A stretch of DNA of 64,000 nucleotides from Ptychodera flava (taxonomy: Eukaryota > Hemichordata > Enteropneusta > Ptychoderidae), in contig NC_091933.1 in NCBI RefSeq assembly GCF_041260155.1, forward strand, positions 36,911,293 to 36,975,292. Reading direction: 5' to 3'. Of the stretch, positions 25,101 to 36,900 are shown piece by piece. A program made the position numbers and the translations under genes. The notes under the pieces are model-generated. The model had not been told where the DNA came from. It was given only the letters and a program-made list of their open reading frames with translations, and did not search any database. Within the stretch, counting starts at the first letter, position 1, and each line of letters opens with the position of its first letter.

Positions 25101-28100
25101 AACAATAACGTTTCCGGAGGACGACTAGTTTTGAACTCTTTGCCCCTTTCCAAGTAATTGGTATGCATTCGTCATCCATTGACATTATCGTAACTTTATA
25201 ATCTTACTCCTGTGTTGAAGAAGAGGTCAATTCTCGTGCGTAAAGGACCGTGATTATTCAAATAAGGGCTATGTTTCTCCTTCAAAAATGTCAATGTTTG
25301 GAGAACGATCACGCACGGGCGCTTGCAGTTAGAGCGCTTCCCACGGCCATGCATGCGAGGGGAGTCCTTGGACGAGCCATAGTGTTCTTCTCCAGGCCAT
25401 AGTGGTCTTCTCCAGCCTGGTTCTTCTCTTACCACTACGGCTCGGCCAAGGTCTCGCCTCGCATACACGGCCGTGGAAGGCGCTCTAACTGCAAGCGCCT
25501 ATGGATAAGAATGTAAAGACACAGCACTACTCTCCTAGTACAACATTCAGATACTGTTCATAAACAGGACGACCTACATTGTTCGTCTTGACAAATCTGA
25601 TTAGCCTTCACTGAGGGCTGTTTTCTCAACTTCCATGACCTTTTGTAAGGCTTCCTCTTCATCCTCTTGCCGGCTGAAATTGTCAAAAAAGTGACTATTT
25701 TACCCCATTCTTATAGAAAACGCTGAATGTCGGTATCTCTTCACCGAACAAGAAGGAAGTATCCAATCGCCGAATTATCCGTACAGTTACCCTAGCAACG
25801 CCGATTGTGTTTACATCATCAGTGTCGATGATGCAGCCACCATTGAGATCTCGTTCCTGGATTTAGAAACAGAAGGATACGGGTGTTCGTTTGATTACGT
25901 GGTCGTCAAAGATGGAAATAACCAAGGTATGGTACATAGAACCTAACACAAGTATATTCACATACATGCCACTTGTACCCGTTCTGAACGAGCATTGCAC
26001 TATATGGATTAGTGTTTTATGATTTCCAAAAACTTATATGTCAGAAGACGCTGGCGGCAAATGAATGAAATAAGCTTACCTTCCTCTTTACACGGATGAA
26101 AAAAGGACAATATACAACAACATATTCATAGACTACGACTTGGTATCGTATCTTATTTCTTTTACATTTTAGCTGACTTCCTTTCCTTTTGTATCGCAAA
26201 GATTTTCCCCCATTTTTAAATTTCAGATGCGGACACCATCGATACGTATTGTGGAAACGGAATACCGGATCCCATTACATCAACAGGAAATGTGCTTTAC
26301 ATACACTTTGTATCAGATGGTTCAGACAATCGCAGAGGTTTCCATCTAGATTATAAGGCAAAAGGTACTCAAGTGTATACCTAACTTTTTATGCCAGAGA
26401 TGCTACTCAAAGTGTCCTGTTTTTAACCGCAGTATTTTTTTTACTTTTGAAAGATTTTCACTTGGTTCATACTTGTTTCAGTTATATTCTAGTCTCGGTT
26501 ACCCTAGACTGCTCTGCTGGACTCTCATCGGGGCGGCCGGATGAACTTCAAATCCCCGCATAGCAGTCTGGGTAATCGAGACAAGTTGGATTCAATATTT
26601 ATTGCTTTCGTGTGAAGGCTTCTCCGATGTGCCGAAAATCAAGAATAGCTACTTGCGACTGTTTTTTTTGGTTAGTTTTCGTGTTTGTAAAAACTTATTG
26701 GACTATGCTTTTTGTAGAACAATCAATTTTGCTTTCTGAATGGTGCGGTGTTTTCGTGACTGTAAAGGCACATGCACATTAGGACACCGAATTACTCGAA
26801 GGCGGAATTATGGGGCGACTGAGTCAATATGTGGACGATGTATCGATTTTATAAACCATCTGACTACCAAATATGCATTTCTCTTGAAATTTTGGTGAAT
26901 GTTCGTACCACGTTAAAGTCACCTTCATTCTTAACTTTTGCATCTTATTTAAACATTTTTGAAATAAATTCAAACGACCTTTCCGATATTAGCGGCGCGC
27001 TGCCCTTAATTTTGTTTCTTAGTACTTATTAAACTAAAACATATTTGAACCTTACAGGTATTGACCAGCCCGTCGCAGAACAACTCTACTTTACCGAGTC
27101 TCCCCAGAACCTGACAGTTGACATTGGACAGTCTGTAACACAACGATGCAGAGCCAATAACGATGACGTCGTCATCACGTGGTTCAAAGATGGAATATCT
27201 CTTAATCAAGGTTGGATTTTTGTACTTGTAGGCCCTATGTATTTGTTGGCTATGAGTGATTTCCACTGACGTTGTCAGGGGGTGTTAATATCGACGGTGC
27301 TAAAAAAAACCGTCGTTGTGGGACAGAGCCCCGTATTTTAGCACCGTGATGGGTCTATGAGAACTGCGACAAATATAAATTTTGAATATTTCATTATTCT
27401 ATTTTTAAATTACAAAAACGCATTTTCATCAGTACTTTGCTTGAAGTTGTGCTACACAAACTATCTACAATAGACTGAGTGTGATAATTATGCCGATCTG
27501 ATAAACGACTAAAACTTTAAAAACAATTCACAGAATGCGTTACAGAACTTGCTCAATGTTTTTTAGGTGTTAATGACGGCATCTACATCCTAGAAGATGG
27601 TTTATTCATCATACCTGAGATTAGGCATCTACATCCTAGAAGATGGTTTATTCATCATACCTGAGATTAGTGATCAACATTTGGACAAGTATAAATGCCG
27701 GATTCAGACCCGCCGTGGAAGTTTCATAGAAACTACTGTCTCTCTGCACACAGGTAAAGCCCATACCCTTGCTACAATCTCTGCATTTCAATTTCGCTCA
27801 CGTCAACCCCAAACAAAACTTGTAATAATGCCCTTTTAATTATAAAAAGTAAAAATCGTTGGAACATGATATTGGTGATAGAGTTCCATTTCACAACGCT
27901 TACATACAAAGCATATGTATCATGGGAAATACATCCGTAAATCATTCAACAAAGCGTCTTTTTCAAGTTCCATAGTTCCTTCAAATACACTTTGCGCTCT
28001 ATTTTACGTAAACCTATATACATCATCTCAGGTCTGTGAATAAAGTTCCACTATGAAGCTCACTCCTCGCAAAATGTTTACTGAAGATGAAGCGTTTAAA

Positions 28101-29593
28101 ACACAATAAGGAAAAAATGACCGTTTACTGTCCGATAAAACCGCATGTCGACTATAATGCCACAACATGTTACAATTTTAATTCATTAATTTGTCTCTCA
28201 GCGGATTCGCTAATTGCCGGTGAAGTGTTTCAAGTCGTCCCGTCTGATGCTACAATCAACGAGGAAGACATCCATGCATTCCACTGCGAGGTGGCGCCAG
28301 GTTTAGGATACACCGTTGCCTGGGAAAAAGACGGCAACCCTATCGACTTTGACCACAGGATTTATCAGATTCAGGGCAATGACCTTTACGTCTCGATGGC
28401 GTTGCCATCACACGGTGGACAGTATACATGCGTTGCGATTGGAAATAATGACGAAAGAATAGCCACAGCCTCCGCACGGTTGACCATAGTGCCCAAGAAA
28501 ACTGTGGCAGAGGGTAAGCTGGGCAAAATTGTTGCAGTCGCCGGGGGCGCTCTCTTTGTCAACGTTTCGCATGTGATTGTATTTTGGTAAGGTCGAAATT
28601 GCGTACTTTCGATCTCGCACACTTATTACAAAATATTATTTTCAACACAATGCATACGTGACTGTTATTCCGCGGAAAAACTAAAGGCACACAATCGGTT
28701 AATTTCGTTTCGGAAATCAAATTTTGCATGATCAAATTTTATGCTGGAAAATAGGGAATGTCTGACGTAGTTTTTACTTTCTTTTTTTACTTATAGTCTG
28801 TGGTAAAGTGATGGTTGGCAATGATACAACCGAAGACGCAACTCCAGCTGAAGACAATTTTCGGATTGTTGACGGGAAGACTTCGGTGAAAGGTACAGCG
28901 CCATGGATGGCCAGGCTCTGGAACGTTTATGATCGTCGTCATTTTTGTGGCGGCAGTGTTCTCAATGACTACTGGATTGTAACTGCTGCACATTGTTTCA
29001 GAAATTTGGCCGGTCCCCCTGAACAACTGGTGGAAATCCGCCTTGGAGATTACGACGACTTGCAGCCTGATCCGGAAGAACGGATTCACCCGATTGCGGA
29101 GGTTATACCGTACCCGGATTTTGACGGGAGTAATTTTGACGGCGATATCGCCTTGGTGAGACTTGTCACAAAAATTCAATTTACAGACTACATCTGTCCG
29201 ATATGTTTGCCAAGCAAACTAGTTGCACAAGCCATGCTGAAAAGAAATCAGGTTGGACGTGTTCTTGGATGGGGACAAATATCAGAAGGGGGACGATATC
29301 CCCGATATTTGAACGAGGTGAACGTCCCAGTCCGGCGGAAACCAGAATGTGTGGAGTCTGCGCAGCCTTATGAAATGACATCCAATATGTTCTGTGCTGG
29401 TTACCGTGGGGCACTGACTGGAGACGCGTGTAAAGGTGACAGTGGCGGTCCTTTCGTTCAACAGAGAAATAGCACTTGGTATCTGGTCGGTATTGTCAGC
29501 TGGGGGGAGGGATGTGCAAGAGAAAATGAATTTGGCTTCTACACAAAAGTTTACAAATATTACGCTTGGATTGACGATGTTCTCAACCAGTAA
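22126..29593 (+). CDS. Secreted CUB-CUB-Ig-Ig trypsin-like serine protease
   Basis: Nine exons: 22126-22240 (ATG, A at -3), 24244-24436, 24612-24850, 25717-25926, 26227-26364, 27058-27210, 27567 or 27625-27753, 28202-28513, 28797-29593 (TAA). The product is about 761 residues. A signal peptide (hydrophobic core SWIIVLACFCML) is followed by CUB1 (SCGGTRS...TTPNYPDAYP...CQYDNVMIFDG), an acidic linker, CUB2 (ECRYLF...SPNYPYSYP...CSFDYVVVKDG), two Ig domains (C..WFKDG...DKYKC; FHCEV..AWEKDG...GQYTC) and a trypsin domain. Cleavage would fall at R/IVDG. The catalytic residues are in TAAHC, DIALVRL and GDSGGPF; Asp six residues before the serine predicts trypsin-like specificity, and VSWGEGCA is intact, so it should be active. 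Introns at domain borders are all phase 1, as in exon-shuffled extracellular proteins. CUB plus protease recalls C1r/MASP and ovochymases, but those lack Ig domains. The substrate is unknown. Confidence 0.88.
22241..24243 (+). other. Protease intron 1
   Basis: A 2-kb intron after the signal-peptide exon, with donor gtaagg and acceptor acattttag. I see no further exon or recognisable element. Confidence 0.6.
25128..25200 (+). repeat. Short dispersed repeat shared with the dynein 3' region
   Basis: The stretch ctttgcccctttccaagtaa followed by attcgtcatccattgacatt resembles 17615-17690 (gtttgtccctttccaagtac, then cagccattgtcattattgta). Both are non-coding. The family and edges are unclear. Confidence 0.4.
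25318..25500. mobile_element. Foldback element in protease intron 3
   Basis: An inverted repeat whose outer arms match closely: ggcgcttgcagttagagcgc at the left and gcgctctaactgcaagcgcc at the right. The inner part (cacggcc..gcatgcgagg, ccttgg.cgagcc) also mirrors, with small gaps. A short direct repeat, ccatagtg.tcttctccag, fills the loop. It is much more GC-rich than the surrounding intron. Confidence 0.7.
26492..26582. mobile_element. Short inverted repeat in protease intron 5
   Basis: Arms gtctcggttaccctagactg and cagtctgggtaatcgagac surround a GC-rich loop of about 50 bp. It is non-coding and looks like a small foldback element or the remnant of one. Confidence 0.6.
27294..27347. repeat. 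Small hairpin in protease intron 6
   Basis: acggtgctaaaa and ttttagcaccgt form a perfect 12-bp stem around a loop of about 30 bases. It lies between the two exons of the first Ig domain. Confidence 0.5.
27578..27669 (+). repeat. 46-bp tandem duplication inside an Ig exon
   Basis: Two identical 46-bp units, 27578-27623 and 27624-27669, each starting ggcatctacatcctagaaga and ending cctgagatta. Because 46 is not a multiple of three, the exon from acceptor 27566 changes frame and no longer matches the phase of the next exon. The junction creates gagattag|gc, an AG acceptor ending at 27624. An exon of 27625-27753 has the right phase and loses only three residues (Val-Asn-Asp) compared with the unduplicated form. 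Confidence 0.9.
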
Positions 29594-29840
29594 CAAGGAC
29601 ACCAAAATGTGGAATTTTCAGTGTACGCCCTCTACTGGTTGGTTGTTTTCAGGGAGGTACCGGTGGAGAGCGCTGTAAGCTCTGCCCGCAAGTCTGTACA
29701 AGGTGTTGCTAAGCGGTAATGCAGCTTTGAGAAAGCCAGTAACAAGCAAAACTATCTTAAACCATTGTAACCATGTTTCATCACCGGGGGTTGTCTACAT
29801 GTTCGTCCCCAGGGGTGGGTAGGTGTTTCGTTGTATCGCT

Positions 29841-29846
29841 AATAAA
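29841..29846 (+). terminator. Candidate poly(A) signal of the protease gene
   Basis: AATAAA about 250 bp after the protease stop, inside the left arm of the palindrome. I see no other AATAAA between the stop and this point. Confidence 0.5.
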
Positions 29847-30306
29847 GATATATTCTACCAACCTTTGGTGTTTCGGTCTTAACTTAGCACTGCCCTTGAC
29901 AATCTTGCGTATACGTTTTATCAACATGCTGCGTCTATTATCTGATGAGTTTGAGCGCCTAATTAGCCAAAGTAATCAAGGGTAAATTACTAATCTGTGG
30001 ACGCTCTCACCAGATTATCACCGGATTAAATATGACAAAGTCAATAACGAACGCACCAGCAAGGTATCTTCAGTTATACCTTGCTGGTGCGTTCGTTATT
30101 GACTTTGTCATATTTAATCCGGTGATAATCTGGTGAGAGCGTCCACAGATTAGTAATTTACCCTTGATTACTTTGGCTAATTAGGCACTCAAACTCATCA
30201 GATAATAGACGCAGCATGTTGATAAAACGTATACGCAAGATTGTCAAGGGCAGTGCTAAGTTACACCGAAGTTAGACCGAAACACCAAAGGTTGGTAGAA
30301 TATATC

Positions 30307-30312
30307 TTTATT
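30307..30312 (-). terminator. Mirrored poly(A) signal in the right palindrome arm
   Basis: TTTATT on the plus strand, so AATAAA on the minus strand: the mirror image of the signal at 29841. It could stop minus-strand transcripts that read past RRP9. The nearer RRP9 signals, TTTATT at about 30937 and 30951, are more likely the main ones. Confidence 0.4.
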
Positions 30313-30997
30313 AGCGATACAACGAAACACCTACCCACCCCTGGGGACGGACATGTAGACAGCCCCCTGTGGTTTCATTGAAGAATTTCCATCAGTCAAT
30401 ATCTATTTGACAAACACATATACAGCAGCATATTCCGAAGCCTTCTGTTTTAAACCTTACAGTTTAAAACCTGATTTTATTTTCGCGGACAAGTGGTCTG
30501 TATAGCACATTTCATATTCAGCTGAGTAAAAATTTCAAAAGCCAGGAGATAATCTGTTCTGTCAACAGTCTTCCTGCAGGAGAAAACCAAGCTTTGTTTA
30601 GATAAGGAGTTCATTTTCTGTAAAAAAGAATTTCTTTTCTTTAATTTTGTAAAGAATTAAAACTTTGGCGGAGGGCGGCGTCTATTATCTGATAAGAGGA
30701 GTCACAGACTTAAACATCTGTCGTTTGAGGGCGCTGTCTACACGAACGGGGAGGGGAGCATAGAGAGTGCTCGTGAACAGTTGATTTTCAGTTTAATAGG
30801 AGAGTCACTGCTATTGATGTAGTGGTGGAGGAACTGTGATCTAATGACAACTACAACGCGTGTGTGCACAATGCACTGAACACTATATTATTCTTAGGAG
30901 AGAACATGAATTGCTCAAGTACACATCAAATAATTTTTATTCAAGATAATTTTATTCCTCTTTGTTCAATAAAGTTAAAGAATAAAGGATGTCTTAA

Positions 30998-33900
30998 CTA
31001 TGAGCTATCTTTCTTTCTTAATTTGATGACAACTATGCTGTTTTTGGCTTCTTTAAGTCGCCACCATCTTCCTAATCTGTGTTCTTGTCCGACACCAGCC
31101 ACTAGGAAACTACCATCGCTAGAAAACTGCAAGGCATTCACAAAACCAACCTGCATTAGAGAAAAACAAGACAGAGGTGACAAGTAAGAAAGCTGTCTAG
31201 GATTCAAACTGTCACTTGACTGTATAGACTACCTATCATATAGTATATATGGTATGCATATTGCTTTATTTCAATTTGTCTACTCGGTCATTAAACTTTT
31301 GGATATTAATACATTTTTGCACTTTTTGTTGAACAAAAAAATTGAGTTGGAAGTGGAAAGGAACTACATTCAGTAATCTGTCTCATTCTAGCAAACTGAT
31401 GTGAAAGGACAGATGAAAAGGGAAGGTGAGAAAACTATAGACGTTTTTCATTTGTAAATGAACTAATCCTACAGTCATCATAGGGGTCAAAGGTCATGTC
31501 TACTTACCACAGGTATTTGAAACAATGGCTGCAGTGACTTGAAATGTTCTCCACACTGCCAAACACGAATACTGGAATCTCTGGACCCTGCTGGAACAAA
31601 AAATGGATATGTCTTTTAAACATTTTCAATACTTTTCTAATATACCACTTGTCCGGACTCATTTTAAAGCACTTCAAGTAAGAAACATTTTTACGTTCTT
31701 ATTTTTTAGAAAAATAAAATTTTGTATTTTTCTCCATACAGTTAACACACGTGTGGCAGCTATTTTGAATTTCAAATTCTCTAGTTCCAGACTTTGCATG
31801 TTGACCTTTAACTTTTATTCTTGATTTGGCAAGAGAATGGATGAAACTTTCATTCAGGAAGGTTTCAGCAAAACTTTAAGTCTTTCACTTTTGAGTAGTC
31901 GCATACTACCTTAATTGCCTGTAAAAATCTTATAACATAGCCATATCAGGCAGAATCCATTGTGGAAGGTTTTCAGATTTTCAAAATCTTTTAGTTCTCT
32001 GCTGGTCTACAGCTCAGAAGACCAATTTTCAATATTACACAGAAACTTACTGTTCTCCGCAGTTTCACATGGAGATGGGTTGGAATTACAAATATTTCAA
32101 ACTTTGAGGTAATTAACTTCTCCAATCCAAACGTTTGCACAATGATCTCAAAGTTTTGGTCTTATGTAAGAAAATCATTTCAAGTTTCTTTGAGCAAAGT
32201 ACCAGGACAAGTTAAAATCTTTCAGTTTCCAGGTGCACATTAGAGAAATGATGCAAATTATCCTTTACTGTGTGGCAACACGATTGGTCACACACAAATC
32301 ATGCAAAGATGAAGGGATATAATACATAAGTTTTGCTATCTGGGCATACTTTATTTTGATCGCTTTGATAAAAAAGAGTTCCTTTTTTGAAAACCAATTT
32401 ACAGTCCATCTAATGGATGTTGAAATTACAGTAGACACAAACCTGATGCCACCATGTCTGTACTTTTCAATGCAGCTACCGCTGAGATCCAGTTCTCATC
32501 AGGAAGTTTGCCATTGTCGGTGTTACTGTGTGCATTCTGTATCACTACTGTTGGTTTCTTCTTCATCACGCTCCACAATGCCAGTGATCTACACAGCATG
32601 GCATTTTATGAGAAAAAAGAAGTTGAATCAGTTACCGCCATGAGGAAAACTTGTCTGGTTCTGGTAAACTTCATTACAAACAGCTCTAGTGATGGTCAAA
32701 ATGGCTCCATGGATTAGTGTGTTTGACTCTGTTTTGGTTATGTGTGGAATCTACCAGTGAAAGAGTGCACATACTTTTATGTTCTCATGACAGAATGCAT
32801 AATGAAATAGTATGCTCTTACGGTAATACATTAACCTTTCTCTGCAGATGATGTCACAGATTGGCTCTATGTAGTAACAGTTCATGTTGTAACAAACTCC
32901 ACTTATAATTTCTGTCATGATTTGTCAATTTATGGTCAGATGGACTCATTTTAGCACTGATAGATGCAAAAATTAAACTGTCCAAGAAGAAGTTTGGAAG
33001 TGCTACCATGAAAATGTCATCGGCGTGAGTACACATTCTAGAAAACATAAACAAAGACGGAGCTGAAGTCTTTGATAGAGATGAATGACAGCTGAAAAAT
33101 TTCACAATTTTCAGAGTGGAAATGAATGAAGTGTGTTATACAAAATACAGACTGGCCATATTAAGGTAACAGCACACATTTGTTTCTTAAAGTCTGCAGC
33201 CTACATGTAAATCTATTGGACATCCCTATAAAAATTATGTTACCTTAGGCAACAGTGACCCACTGGTCCTTGGTGAAACCAACATTTGCTTTTGGCCAGT
33301 CAGTATTTGCATTCTACAGTGTCATTCTCACTCTTATGCCACTGTTTTTGAGATCTTACAATTGCCTGAAGTGTCCAAAACTGTTTCTGTCAGTGTTTTA
33401 ATTGTGTTAGCACTGTCATGTAACTCTGTGGAATATGCACTTTTATAGTACAGTTGACATTGATGAATTGCTCTGGTTCAAGCATAGACCCTCAAGTTTT
33501 TCTCGAGGGTCTATGGTTCAAGTCATAATAGGAAATAAACTGTTTTCTTTGATGCTTTCTCACTATGGCCATAGGATATTTCTGACCCTTACCCATCATC
33601 AGCTCCAGATAAAAAGTGCCCTTCATTAATCAGCTGTATACAGTCAATACAGCCTTGGTGTCCATGGAACACTAGCTGTGATTCCTCAATCACCTTCCAT
33701 ATTCTGATGGTTCCATCACGTCCTCCGGAGGTTATCGCCCTCTCCCGACTCAGACTGTCAATTCCTGTGATGTCACTCTGGTGACCAAATCTGAGGACAT
33801 GCGAAATAATTGAACGAAAATGAATAAAGAAGCCACATTTTCCTCACTTTAACTTCATATCTGGATGTCACTACATCTGTCATAGACAATGACAAAGAAA

Positions 33901-36900
33901 ATGCCTCTACTTCTTTCAATGTAATCTATTTAATCTCGTGTAATTATTATCAAATTTCAGAGTAGATCCCGTAACACCAAGTGTGAATGTTCATGCTAAT
34001 CAGAATTTCACAATGAACATATGTATACCTGTACATTTTTTGTACAGTACTGCATCAGAACATATAGTTAGAACAACCTAGATCAATCATGCAAGATTGG
34101 ATTCAACTGGGCTGCAGCATGTAAAATCTTACAAATACACTTTCAAGAGAGTGGAAAAACAGTATTAGTACGTTGATCTTTCTGCTAAATCAATACACTA
34201 ACTCATAGTAGTGTTAACAAACAGGTCTGCTCTATCAAAGTATTGCTCACAACTTCAGTAGTCTTTGTCAGATTGGGTGACAATCTTGGATGGAGTGGAA
34301 AGGCATAAAGAACACACCAAAAACTTACAATGTTTCTACATAGGCCATTTCATCCAAGTTCCATATTTTGACAGATCTGTCATGTGATGCACTGAATAGC
34401 TGGTGTGTGTTTCTTCTGAATGCAAGACCCTGACAATAGATATAGAATAATTATCATTTCACTGAAATGTCTGATGTCACAAAACACTGGAATGTGCTCC
34501 TTGCATCCCAAGAGAATGGTGCAGCCCTATTGTTTCATATGGCAATCTCAGACCTCTGTAAGGCAACTTTGTGGTACAAAACTGAGGGTTTTTTTTCAGT
34601 GAGAAGGACAATTTCGCTGTACACTGCTTTGAATACCTGGGCTTGAGTTTAGTTTCCGTTTTTCACAGGCTGGGTGAAAGCATTGTTGTAAATTCCACTG
34701 GATAAGAAAAAAATGTTTGAATTTTGCAGACCTTGTCTTCATCCACAGAAATAGTGGTATAAGCTACGCTAGTGCACAAAATAGCAATATATCAAATGCG
34801 AGCAGACGGATGTCAACTGAACTCACCGATATTGCATCTCTGTGTCCTTTGAAAGTGTGCAACAAGTCACAGGTAACTGGATCCCACACATGGATTAATT
34901 TATTCCTGCACCCTGACACCTGGAGTACATGGAAAACAATTAAGATACATGTAGATATGAAGTGCATGAAACTCAAAAAAATTACGTTTTCATTCCTGAC
35001 AAACCCATTTATAAAGGTGCACATCACAGAGAATATTTGCAAAAATATCGTATGTCATTTACATCCTATTAACAAGGGTAAAATTTGGATGAGGTGTTTT
35101 TCATTTACCTGTAGATTTAAACAAAATACTAATTTTCACCAGATGATTACCGTTATTACTTACCAGAAATTTTCCGTCTGATGAAATTGCTAAACATAAA
35201 ATATGTGCCGTATGGCCTTTATGTTTGCCTTCAGTTCCTTTCCTTCCACCGGGAATCACATGTTCCTTCTTTCCTGTTTCTATATTCCCTGTCAAAATAA
35301 GTTCAGACAAAGTCAGTGACTATCAGCGACAGCTAGAAATAGATGTGATATAAATAATACATAAAAAGATTACTGTTAGTGCTAGCATTTCCCAATTATC
35401 TGAGAATATACCTGACCTGTGTACAATAGGTCAATACAGTACAAGTCATTCTCATATGCTGAATATCAAACACAGGCAGGTTATTCTCTTTTCTGTGCAT
35501 GTCAAAACTTGCAGTGACATTTTTGAAGCGTTTTTTTCACTATAAGACAGTTCCTCTTCATAATATATTATAACACTGTTTTCCACTTGGGTATGCAATA
35601 CTGCATTACATTTGATAATAATGACATGACACCTTACTTTGAACAGACTAGTTGACGGTAGCACAGCATTCAGGATAACCAATTTATTTACACTCACATT
35701 TTATTATTGAACAATCTTTTGCAGCAGAAAATATGTACTTGTCATCAGGTGATATGACTAAGCAAGTAATTGATAACTGATGGCCACGGAGAACCCTCAT
35801 GTCATCCTCTGTAGGCTCCTCATAGTCTTTGGCAACTTTCTTCTGGAGTCGACCAGCCTGTTCTAACTGAGGTACAAAAGAGATGTTGGCATTAAAAGCC
35901 CAAGTGCATCATGACATCACAAACACATCTACAAATTTAAATGAAGAGTGGCTGCTAAACTTTATGTCAATACTTGAAGATTGTTATGATATTGAACGAC
36001 ACTAGTGGATGGTGATTATATAGATATCACTGGGTTTTGACTCGAAACCTGAATACAACACAAACAAACCAAATTTGAAACTTGTTTTCGTCTAAATATT
36101 GTTGCTGGAGATGACTTTGACTTCAAGGTAATGTGCCAGTTCACAAAAGCAAACCATATGCATGTTTAGAAATTTTCCCACGAAAACAAAGTAATTGATT
36201 AAAATAACATTGAGGGCGCACTGAAAAATTGTATGGAACTAAACAGTCTACATGGTACAAGGTTTGGGAACTCTGATAACAATTCTACTGTTACTAATAC
36301 AATTGCATTGATTTACCGTGGGGAACACAGGGTTAAATTTCCCTGGTTAACAAAACACTGAATAAATTGATTTGAAAATCAGATTTCAGAAGTACCAAAC
36401 AACTTCACAAGATTAACAGACAGCAAAAATGAAGAAAACAATTGTAATATTGTACGAAAAAAAATTTTGACTTCTGAAAAAAAGGGAAAAGCTGAATGTC
36501 CGGCCAAATTTTTGTAAGTACAGATTATCAACATACGAAAGATAAACTTACAACTTCCTCTTGTAATCTGTGAGAAATTGCATCTTTAAGTAAATCTTCA
36601 GATTCTTGTTTTTCTTTCTCTGGAACATGAACATCACACAGAAACATCAACAATTTTGTACATCATCGTGGTATCATTTGAAGACTGTAGCATTTTAACT
36701 GATCAAAATGTTGGGAAATATTGCAATTGCTTGACTTCATACTGTGATGCTTTTAGAGAGCTGAATAGAATACTAATGAATCATACGAATGAATTGTTAT
36801 TTTTAAGTAAGAACAACTTATTCTGGGTCTGGGTCCAAGAAGAGAACTCCTTATTATAAATTAGAATGATTCCAGTTTAAACTTTTGGCAGTTCATGATT

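Larger units (their letters stand above)
29784..30369. repeat. Near-perfect palindrome, arms about 285 bp
   Basis: The left arm (about 29784-30067) and right arm (30076-30369) are reverse complements across an 8-base loop (cttcagtt). I see one mismatch in the middle of the arms, two near the tips and one gap of about 11 bp near 30260. It lies between the protease stop (29593) and the RRP9 stop (30998), which converge. Each arm carries an AATAAA reading inward from the gene on its side. No protein is coded. It may be a foldback transposon or an inverted duplication made by template switching. The near identity indicates recent origin or continued homogenisation. Confidence 0.9.

Noticed and set aside
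29181-29605. Minus-strand frames over the trypsin domain
   Set aside because: They are shadows of the protease exon 28797-29593, whose catalytic motifs are unmistakable on the plus strand.
32454-32717. Plus-strand frame of about 88 codons with a membrane-like stretch (LPLSVLLCAFCITTVGFFF)
   Set aside because: It is the antisense of an RRP9 exon (32588-32443) that codes for LALWSVMKKK and DENWISAVAAL in phase with its neighbours.
33483-33515. Hairpin catagaccctc...gagggtctatg inside an RRP9 intron
   Set aside because: Too short to tell from chance; no known regulatory role.
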